From NCBI RefSeq assembly GCF_964340395.1, contig NC_135558.1:21819371-21883370 (forward strand): DNA of 64,000 nucleotides. Direction: 5' to 3'. The DNA is from Glandiceps talaboti. Its lineage: Eukaryota > Hemichordata > Enteropneusta > Spengelidae. Shown here one piece after another: positions 48,701 to 60,700 of the stretch. The position numbers and the translations under genes were made by a program. The notes beneath the pieces were generated by a model. It was not told the origin of the DNA and made no database searches. It worked only from the letters and a program-made list of their open reading frames with translations. Within the stretch, counting starts at the first letter, position 1, and every line of letters begins with the position of its first letter.

Positions 48701-51700
48701 ACCCTGATATTTTACTATCTATTCTGTTTACAACCCTTGACAAGTCAACCCTGATATTTTACTATCTATTCTGTTTACAACCCTTGGCAAGTCTACCCTG
48801 ATATTATACTATCTATTCTGTTTACAACCCTTGGCAAGTCAACCCTGATATTTTACTATCTATTCTGTTTACAACCCTTGCCAAGTCAACCCTGATATTT
48901 TACTATCTATTCTGTTTACAACCCTTGGCAAGTCTACCCTGATATTTTACTATCTATTCTGTTTACAACCCTTGCCAAGTCAACCCTGATATTTTACTAT
49001 CTATTCTGTTTACAACCCTTGCCAAGTCAACCCTGATATTTTACTATCTATTCTGTTTACAACCCTTGGCAAGTCAACCCTGATATTTTACTATCTATTC
49101 TGTTTACAACCCTTGGCAAGTCAACCCTGATATTTTACTATCTATTCTGTTTACAACCCTTGCCAAGTCTACCCTGATATTTTACTATCTATTCTGTTTA
49201 CAACCCTTGCCAAGTCAACCCTGATATTATACTATCTATTCTGTTTACAACCCTTGGCAAGTCAACCCTGATATTTTACTATATCTATTCTGTTTACAAC
49301 CCTTGGCAAGTCAACCCTGATATTTTACTATCTATTCTGTTTACAACCCTTGCCAAGTCAACCCTGGTATTTTACTATCTATTCTGTTTACAACCCTTGG
49401 CAAGTCTACCCTGATATTATACTATCTATTCTGTTTACAACCCTTGGCAAGTCAACCCTGATATTTTACTATCTATTCTGTTTACAACCCTTGCCAAGTC
49501 AACCCTGATATTTTACTATCTATTCTGTTTACAACCCTTGGCAAGTCAACCCTGATATTTTACTATCTATTCTGTTTACAACCCTTGGCAAGTCTACCCT
49601 GATATTTTACTATCTATTCTGTTTACAACCCTTGGCAAGTCAACCCTGATATTTTACTATCTATTCTGTTTACAACCCTTGGCAAGTCAACCCTGATATT
49701 TTACTATCTATTCTGTTTACAACCCTTGCCAAGTCTACCCTGATATTTTACTATCTATTCTGTTTACAACCCTTGCCAAGTCAACCCTGATATTATACTA
49801 TCTATTCTGTTTACAACCCTTGGCAAGTCAACCCTGATATTTTACTATATCTATTCTGTTTACAACCCTTGGCAAGTCAACCCTGATATTTTACTATCTA
49901 TTCTGTTTACAACCCTTGCCAAGTCAACCCTGGTATTTTACTATCTATTCTGTTTACAACCCTTGGCAAGTCTACCCTGATATTATACTATCTATTCTGT
50001 TTACAACCCTTGGCAAGTCAACCCTGATATTTTACTATCTATTCTGTTTACAACCCTTGCCAAGTCAACCCTGATATTTTACTATCTATTCTGTTTACAA
50101 CCCTTGGCAAGTCAACCCTGATATTTTACTATCTATTCTGTTTACAACCCTTGGCAAGTCTACCCTGATATTTTACTATCTATTCTGTTTACAACCCTTG
50201 GCAAGTCAACCCTGATATTTTACTATCTATTCTGTTTACAACCCTTGGCAAGTCTACCCTGATATTTTACTATCTATTCAACTGAAACTGAATGATGTTT
50301 TGATGTAGAAAAACTTCTCAAAAAAAGAAATTTCAAATTTGTTAAGAAGACTACTAGTATATTTTTTCTCTTGTCAAATAATAAGTGTGTATACATATCG
50401 ACCTTTGACCTATTTTCTTCATTTGTATTATGTGATGTTCAGATATTGATGGTAGATTATAATAGTTCATAGATATCATTAAATGTAATATGGTTATTGA
50501 GTATTAGTTAGACATGTTAATAAATCACATCATAAAATCTTATAGTCATCTATAAAATATAATCTGCAAGACCACCTGTTTCTAAATATATAGACACACA
50601 GGGTATAACATGCAGTAGTCATTTCTTGCAAGATGGTAAATATAGCTTACAGCAGTCATTTCCTGCAAGACATACATACATGTAGACTCAAAAAGTGTAG
50701 ATTGCAGACATTTCATGTGCATTTCTTGTCCTGATACCTATAGCCCTATAGCCACTTGGTAGACCTATAATTTTCATGTAGAATAAAAATTCTATGATAC
50801 TGACTAAGATTGTCGTCCTTTGTCAGATCTTGATATAACATGCCATTTCTTAGAATGCAGAAGTGTTGCAGGGTAAAACAGGAAGTTCTAATACATGGAT
50901 CAAATATTAGTGCTTTCCCCACTGTGTCTGATGTAAAGCATATAAACTGTTGTAGAATTATGAATAAAAGGATGTCAGAAGGATTAATGTTATGTTTCAC
51001 AACTACAGGTGCTGCCCTGGTGAAGGCTGGACTCGTAGAACAAAGGCTTGGCAACACTGAAAGAGAATTCATTTCTGCCAGCATGCATAACTATCTACAA
51101 CCTCTCAAAAATTTCTTGGAAGGAGACATGAAAACTATAAATGTAAGTAAAGGAGGCATGAGAACTATAAATGTAAGTAAAGGAGACATGAGAACTATAA
51201 ATGTAAGTAAAGGAGACATGAAAACTATAAATGAAGTAAAGGAGACATGAAAACTATCAATGTAAGTAAAGGAGACATGAAAACTATAAATGTAAGTAAA
51301 GGCGACATGAAATTCTTTAAAGTTTTGCTGTGACTCTGTTCAAGAAAATTCCAACACATTCTGAGTTAAAATCAAGAAAAAAAATGTCAGGGGTCACTGT
51401 ACAAATGTTTGAAATAGAAGTTGAAATTTTAGAATCAACAATGTACAACTAACAAAGTTACATAGACTCCCAATATGGATATTTGGACTAAGTTTAATAT
51501 ACAGCTAACACCCACTCCCAAATATGGATATTTTGACTAAGTTATACAGCTAGTAACAGACACTCCCAAATATGGGCATTATAGTCATCAAAGCCCACAT
51601 AGACACTTGTTAAATATTGATGTGATAATATTAGTGACTTTTTATTCAGGCCTGTCAGATCATGAAATTATGGACAAGATGCTGGTACCATCCCTAGAGG

Positions 51701-54700
51701 GTAACTGTCATACTATGGTATGAACCAGTGATTAATTTATGATTAGAATTGAAAAAATACTAATTGTGGTACGTTTATAGGTTTCTGAAAATAATTGAAG
51801 TCAGGCTAATATTATATTTGAAAGAAATTACTGAAAGAAACAAAAAGAAATATTGCAAGTATGTTTAATTAAAATTCTTATCATATGAACTGAAAGTGTA
51901 TGTATCCCAATATGGTCCGTTCCTTTCATTAGTATATGTATACATATTGTACATTCTGTTAATATGTAGTTAAAATCCAGCTGTAACTGGATCAAATATT
52001 TTCATAAATTGCTTTTATGTGCTACATGTACATGTATGTATTAGTTCACCCTTTTCATCTCTCATTGATGCTACATGTACATGTATGTATTAGTTCACCC
52101 TTGTCATCTCTCATTGATTGTCAGGCTAATATTCAACTTTTGGTCCCTGTATAATTAATAAAGTTTATTAAGTACAGTTGAGGAATGTTATGTTCTTTGA
52201 CATGTAATTTTATTCACTTGTGAGTTTTCCAGAGTAATGCCATAATTGCCTCAGAGTTTTCCAGAGTAATGCCATGATTAACCTCAGTTTTCCAGAGTAA
52301 TGCCATAATTAACCTCAGAGTTTTCCAGAGTAATGCCATAATTAACCTCAGAGTTTTCCAGAGTAATGCCATAATTAACCTCAGAGTTTTCCAGAGTAAT
52401 GCCATAATTAACCTCAGAGTTTTCCAGAGTAATGCCATAATTAACCTCAGAGTTTTCCAGCGTAATGCCATAATTAACCTCAGAGTTTTCCAGAGTAATG
52501 CTGTAATGAACCTCAGTGTTTCAGAGTAGTTACTCATATTATCATTCAAAATCTGTCAAAGGAAAATTGCACATTATTTTATCGCCATAACAACAATGTT
52601 TTGTAAAGAAAGTGAACTATCATTTCAAAATAAAACCCCTCTTCCTTCAAGATTTGTTTGAAAATAGTAGAACATGAAATTTTTGATGTGAAATTCTCTG
52701 TGTCAGTTGTCATGGGGGTACTTGGATAAATTTTAAACATGGCACACCAATGTTCCAAACATCTACTCACTTCATGGTTTCTTATGATGTTTGTAGGCAA
52801 AAAAGGAACCTGTGACTAAGGCACTCATAAACACATCAAAGTCATGAGTAAGGATAAATTATTGCAGCCATTGGGTTCTATATAGGTCATAATACCTAAC
52901 AACACTTTACTACAGGTACATGTATGCCATGCTTGGTGCAGTGGTAGATGCTGCTACTAACTCAGCAGACATGATTCCTATAACTATGTGAAGGTGATTT
53001 TATCTTTTCCTTGACAATTTGATGTACATTTACATTGAGACAATTTTTGTCGTATTTGTGGTTTCACTGGCTTGGATAAATCATCAGAACTCTACTTGAG
53101 AATGACAAAAATACAGAGATGACCAACATTGTTTGCCTCAAGATCCTGAGCACAAATTCCTAAAATTGTGTTAATTTTGAAATTACTGCCATTCAGATAG
53201 GATTACTATAACAGAACATTGTACTAGCATTCACGCTATTGTATCGGTAATGGATTTGTAATGGACCGTCGACCAACAATTGACTTATTTTTATTAATTG
53301 AAGGATATTTGTTTGAACTTGAACTAGGATTTGATTATTTTCAACTTGATCTTGTTATACTTGCTTACCTTAGAAGTAATCACTGATCATTTCAACTCTG
53401 TTCAGTATCATTCAAATTTGTAATTTTCTGGCAATTTACAATTAAGTAAATGGTCAAGACATGTTATCAGACTGTACTACAGATATCAAACCAATGTACC
53501 CAGTATTATCTGTACTAGTAGATGGATAATTCAACTAATTAGAACGACTGAGCACTTTCCAGTCAAGGTTTAGTGTATATTTTAAAAAACTGGAATTAAC
53601 AAAAAGCTCAAAAAAGGCTTTTGTATTTACACTTATTTTATTTGTCAGCCAAAATGCAACAGCTGACTGGAGTCTGTTACTGTAGTTTGTTACCAAGGTT
53701 ACGAGGTACCCTGGAACATGAGTCACATCACCTTGTGACAGGGTCACATGATGGTGAATAATTAGTTTGCATGTCAATAAATACAGGCATTTCCAGGGTT
53801 GTTATTACAATTGTTGGTGGTTTAGAATTATGTGTTCATCTCATTCTGTCCTATTGCATGTATGCCAACTGTTGCAAATAGTCTGATTAGGTGAGTCAGA
53901 TGTTGAAAAATAGAAAAAAACCTTCTAGAAATTATCATTAGTCTTAATTATGTATCCTGTATTTGGTATTACGTTGTTAATTTTCATCACAATTAGATTA
54001 TTAATGTGAGGGTGTTGTACACTGCACAAAATCTGGGTTTGTATGGAATTGAAAACCCGTGGTAGTTCAAGATATCTTAGACACATTAATTCTTTAAAAT
54101 TGTAACTGTAACAGTGTAAGACGAATATTAGGACAGTAATTAAGATACAGTCTTTGGTAGCAGCTCATGATTCTTTGTTTATATGAAGCACATATTAGTA
54201 ATGTTACTGCCAACAGCTGTATTGTATGGAACTAGACTGATAAGGAGTGAAAATAAAATATTCAATATTTATGCATCAAAGTATTATTTACATGTAATAT
54301 CTATTAGGGGAAAAGTTGTCAATTATGCTGACTTTATAGACAACCACAAGGCTTTCAGTTTGTGCCTATTAATTGTTACATTAATTAGGATTGGATATAT
54401 AAATACAAGCTGTGTTGATTTAAATTCTATTCACCAACACACACATTGAAATGCTTGAATATGAAAATAGAAGTAGTGTAAATGATATGACTGACAATAT
54501 GTTACGAACACATACAGGTCAATTACACTAGGTGTGGAACTAAATTGCTGTTAAAGCCAATGTATTCATTGACAATAATGCCAACATATAACTAAATGTA
54601 GTGTAAAATATAAAATGCAGTTGGCACAATTCAGTGAACTTTTTTTACAGAATTATCAATATTATATTGAATATTTGTAGTTTGACATGTGAGAAGTGAT

Positions 54701-57700
54701 ATTTATTCATGTTAATATGTACACCAGTATTAGTAGTAAGGTATTACAGATATGATGAATAAAACTGCCATCACATCATAATAATGTCTTGGGCTATAAA
54801 GACCCCCTAGGTTAGTTAAAAAATATATAATAATTTGAAGTCATCCATCCTCATTTGATCTGGTCTGTATATACATGATGTCCTTGGTGTGTATATTTGA
54901 TGTTATTGATATAAAATATCTAGTTTGTATAGATTTATTACATGTTTCTATTGGCTGGATTTTCAAAGGAATGGTAGCAATTTAGAAATTAGAGAGAGAA
55001 ATATTCCACTGTATGATACCCAGCCAGTAAAGTTATGTTATAGATGTTTAGAAATAACACAGTACAGTTTGTAGTTATCGACAGAACCTTTCTTGGAACA
55101 TGATTGATGCTGTTAGAATGTTAGCACCTTTGTCCAAATGTGGATGTTGTCAGAACTTTTGTTAGAACAGAGTAAAATGTACATGTATTCGAATATTTCC
55201 TTACCCCATGCTAGTCTTAGGAATACCTTGTATGTCAACTACTGTTACTGATCATAGCTAGGTTAATTTTGACAAAAACAAGAACCGGGAAAGGTGTGAC
55301 CAACTTTACAATAGATATATTTAATGATATTCAGACTAAGGTGTTATTATTTATGGTTAGGATTCTATTATGTAGTAATAGGGTTAGACTCCCTGTCACA
55401 AACATAATTTGTGTCACCTTCAATATATGGATACTGTTTTATATATTATCTAGTAATAGGGTTAGACTCCCTGTCACAAACATAATTTGTGTCACCTTCA
55501 ATATATGGATACTGTTTTATATATTATCTAGTAATAGGGTTAGACTCCCTGTCACAAACATAATTTGTGTCACCTTCAATATATGGATACTGTTTTATAT
55601 ATTATCTAGTAATAGGGTTAGACTCCCTGTCACAAACATAATTTGTATCACCTTCAATATATGGATACTGTTTTATATATTATCTAGTAATAGGGTTAGA
55701 CTCCCTGTCACAAACATAATTTGTATCACCTTCAATATATGGATACTGTTTTATATATTATCTAGTAATAGGGTTAGACTCCCTGTCACAAACATAATTT
55801 GTGTCACCTTCAATATATGGATACTGTTTTATATATTATCTAGTAATAGGGTTAGACTCCCTGTCACAAACATAATTTGTGTCACCATCAATATATGGAT
55901 ACTGTTTTATATATTATCTAGTAATAGGGTTAGACTCTCTGTCACAAACATAATTTGTATCACCTTCAATATATGGATACTGTTTTATATATTATCTAGT
56001 AATAGGGTTAGACTCCCTATCACAAACATAATTTGTATCACCTTCAATATATGGATACTGTTTTACTTTTGTCACCTGAGGAAAGAGATAGCCAAATAAA
56101 ATGGAAACATTAAGTTTTATCCTTGCTTAGTTTGATATTTGTGTCTGTTCTTTACTGTTAAATTGTCCACAATCAAATCGCTATCATTTTGAACTAAGTA
56201 CAAGCTTGCATTAACTTTACTTATGATGAGGATATTTTTTTATTTTTCAGAAGGAACGGAAAATCTTAGAGAACAAACGTCTTGATCTGGATGCTGCCAA
56301 GACAAAATTGAGAAAAGCCAAATCAGATGAGAACAAAGCAAAGGTAAAGTGATATTGTGTGATGGTGTCTGATATTCTGTGATGGTGTCTGATATTGTGT
56401 GATGTCTGATATTGTGTGATGGTATCTGATATTCTGTGATGGTGTCTGATATTGTGTGATGGTGTCTGATATTCTGTGATGGTGTCTAATATTCTGTGAT
56501 GGTGTCTGATATTGTTTGATGTCTGATATTCTGTAATGGTGTCTGATATTGTGTGATGGTGTCTGATATTCTGTGATGATGGTGTCTGATATTCTGTGAT
56601 GTCTGATATTCTGTGATGTCTGATATTCTGTGATGGTGTCTGATATTCTGTGATGGTGTCTGATATTCTGTGATGTCTGATATTCTGTGATGGTGTCTGA
56701 TATTCTGTGATGGTGTCTGATATTCTGTGATGGTGTCTGATATTCTGTGATGTCTGATATTCTGTGATGGTGTCTGATATTGTGTGATGATGTCTGATAT
56801 TCTGTGATGGTGTCTGATATTCTGTGATGTCTGATATTCTGTGATGTCTGATATTGTGTGATGTCTGATATTCTGTGATGGTGTCTGATATTCTGTGATG
56901 GTGTCTGATATTCTGTGATGTCTGATATTCTGTGATGGTGTCTGATATTCTGTGATGTCTGATATTCTGTGATGGTGTCTAATATTCTGTGATGGTGTCT
57001 GATATTCTGTGATGGTGTCTGATATTCTGTGATGTCTGATATTCTGTGATGTCTGATATTGTGTGATGTCTGATATTGTGTGATGATGTCTGATATTCTG
57101 TGATGATGTCTGATATTCTCTGATGGTGTCTGATATTCTGTGATGGTGTCTGATATTGTGTGATGTCTGATATTGTGTGATGATGTCTGATATTGTGTGA
57201 TGATGTCTGATATTGTCTGATATTCTGTGATGGTGTCTGATATTGTGTGATGTCTGATATTGTGTGATGATGTCTGATATTGTGTGATGATGTCTGATAT
57301 TGTGTGATGGTGTCTGATATTCTGTGATGGTGTCTGATATTGTGTGATGTCTGATATTGTGTGATGATGTCTGATATTGTGTGATGATGTCTGATATTGT
57401 GTGATGGTGTCTGATATTCTGTGATGATGTCTGATATTGTGTGATGATGTCTGATACTGTGTGTGATGTCTGATATTGTGTTGTGATGTCTGATTTTCTG
57501 TGATGTCTGATATTAATATATGATTGCTGTCTCAATCTGTTTTCCACTGTCATTCAGTTTTCAATTTCATGTTTACCCTCTCTGCATCCTTATCAAGCCA
57601 TTTTTAATGTGTCTGTTCATTTCCATAATTGAAGGTTTTATCCAAAGTTGGTTAGGAAGTATAAGCCCATGTCCAATGATTTCATTTTACTATTACAAAG

Positions 57701-60700
57701 GAAAGTGGCTTATAGTTATTCAAAGATCTATTCCTGACCAGTGTTTGGATTGTAGTACAAATAAGCCCACATCCAATAATTTCACATAAAGTTTGTATGT
57801 CAAAGGAAAGGAGCTTATACCTTAGACCAACTTTGGTATTTGTAGTTGCTGTGTGTGTTCATGCATTGCAATGGTTCCAGCTTCATGTAGATCATTTGCA
57901 ACTACATTGCCCCCTCTAGTGTTGTGATAGACATTAATTTTCTAGTAAATTGCTCCCTCTAGTGGTAAGGTAGAGAACAACTTCTGTCATGGTATAAAGG
58001 CAGTATTTATAAAGTTTCACTTATTTTTACCTAACTTTTCTACATGTATACCTATAACATAAATATAGTACAATAAATGTGGATAACAGTTGATTTGTTT
58101 TCAGCACAAATAAAACCTTAGAAACATCCAACAACCTTGTGACATATGCCTTTATGATAATCATATAAACAATAGATCTATACACCAAACATTGCATACA
58201 TTATTTCTATGGTATCAAATATGTTATCTAACAATAGTCAGAATGCATTTCTTGTCATGTTTACCAGCTGATAAATCATCCTTGTAGTTGTTACCATGGT
58301 GATGGTAGTACGTAGATACCAAACTAATGGTAGTTACTTAGATGTACATTTGTATGTGTATATGTCGTTCCATCCACTAACCTTCATCCCATTCCTTCCA
58401 TTTATTTCCCTCCCCCTCCCTATACATATACTAAAATATTAATGTGATGCATGGTAAAGGTGTTAATGAATTGTTGCTCCAAGAAATATCCATCATGCAA
58501 TTGTATGCGTGTTCATTTCATTGCATGCGTAGAATGAAGCATGGTAGTCAGCATGTTGTCTATAGTTTGAAATGATGAGAACAATCACCATAGAACAGGA
58601 CAGTATGGATTCCAGGCTACAAATAGCCATGCTATACTGTACAACAGGACAGCATGGATTCCAGGCTACAAATAGCCATGCTATACTGTACAACAGGACA
58701 GTATGGATTCCAGGCTACAAATAGCCATGCTATACTGTAGAACAGGGCAGTATGGATCCCAGGGTACACATAACCATGCTATACTGTAGAACAGGACAGT
58801 ATGGATCCCAGGGTACAAATAGCCATGCTATACTGTAGAACAGGACAGTATGGATCCCAGGGTACAAATAGCCATGCTATACTGTAGAACAGGACAGTAT
58901 GGATTCCATACTACAAATAGCCATGTTATACTGTAGAACAGGACAGTATGGATTCCAGGCTACAAATAGCCATGCTATACTGTACAACAGGACAGCATGG
59001 ATTCCAGGCTACAAATAGCCATGCTATACTGTAGAACAGGACAGTATGGATCCCAGGGTACAAATAGCCATGTTATACTGTAGAACAGGACAGTATGGAT
59101 TCCATACTACAAATAGCCATCCTATACTGTAGAACAGGACAGTATGGATCCCAGGGTACAAATAGCCATGCTATACCGTAGAACAGGACAGTATGGATTC
59201 CATACTACAAATAGCCATGCTATACTGTAGAACAGGACAGTATGGATCCCAGGGTACAAATAGCCATGCTATACCGTAGAACAGGACAGTATGGATCCCA
59301 GGGTACAAATAGCCATGCTATACTGTAGAACAGGACAGTATGGATTCCAGGCTACAAATAGCCATTCTATACTGTAGAATAGGATAGTATGGATCCCAGG
59401 GTACAAATAGCCATTCTATACTGTAGAACAGGACAGTATGGATCCCAGGCTACAACTAGCCATGTTATACTGTAGAACAGGACAGTCTAGCTACAAAGTG
59501 GCCTTCAGCAAATCAAATTACCTGCAAAATGAAAAGTGGTAAAGTGTACAAGTACATTGTATTTATGTAAACAATGTAAACATAGCTGGAAGACTAAGAC
59601 CTAGATGAAATGATTTGTCATACATAGTTCTCATCACTTCATCATCAATGAGTAGCTGTATTGTGTATCTATTGCATATATTAAAAATCACTCACATACA
59701 ATTATTACATAGACAGATCCATTGAACCTAAGTATCTCTTTTTCTCTCACATTTTGTTGCCTTCATGTCTTTCTAAAGATCTCACCCTCTGAAATGGATA
59801 AAGTAAGTAACTTTCCACTAAAATGGTGTTCATCTTTAGTCTGAAGATATTGCTTGCTCTACAAGTACATGTATTGCGGTGTTGATTTTAGCCAATTTTC
59901 TGTAACCTTAAAGTAGCCATATGGATGAGGATTTGATATTTAGTTTGGGATTTGGGATTTATAAAACAACTTTATCCTGTCTTTCTACTTGAATAAATCA
60001 ATGTGAAACAACATATTCCAAGTCCTTGTTTGTAACTCAATAAATTAAATGGCAAAAGATTACTAAATGTGTGTAATGTTTGTTATTGTACATACAATGT
60101 ATTGAGTTACACACACAAGCTAGTTGTTAATGTTGTTTCACATTGATTTCCCAAGTAGGAAGCCACGATGAAATTCTTTTATAGATTAAAAATCCAAAAT
60201 AAATACCCAATCCTCATCCATATGGCCATTTTAATTACCAGCCAATCATCAACTCTCTATTATCAGCCAATCATCAACCATGTTATTACATGTATCAGCC
60301 AATCATCAACTTTGTATTATTCAAAGCTTAACTCCCATCGTATGATTAACATAACATAACATAACATAGTTTATTTCACTAATGTATAAAAATATATCAA
60401 TTTAAAATACATCAGAATTCTTTTGGCTCACGCGTTCTGACAATTCAAAGGTCTGATTAGTCTATCAGCTAGCCCTCGGATGTTCTTCCGATAAAATACG
60501 ACACACAGCCGAACAACGCTATCGAGGATGGAACATCCGAGGTCTAGCGAATGTCATCAGGATATAAATAACTGCCAATCAGAGAACCGTATTAGCGACA
60601 AGCACAAACAGAGGACAATAGCTAAATTTTCATGCATATTCATCTTAAGGAGGGGCTTGTAAAAATAACCACCAATGCGTTAACTAAAATGTGTGAATGA

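Noticed and set aside
54183-54449. 88-codon plus-strand frame
   Set aside because: Intronic, AT-rich, no homology that I recognise and no splice signals placed to use it.
55269-56099. 276-codon frame of hydrophobic 26-residue repeats
   Set aside because: The 78-bp minisatellite is a multiple of three. The frame does not connect to exon 5, which has its own acceptor at 56250.
56486-57553. 355-codon minus-strand open frame
   Set aside because: It is the antisense reading of the 17/20-bp minisatellite, with SDIITQYQT-type repeats only. It lies inside an endophilin B intron on the other strand.
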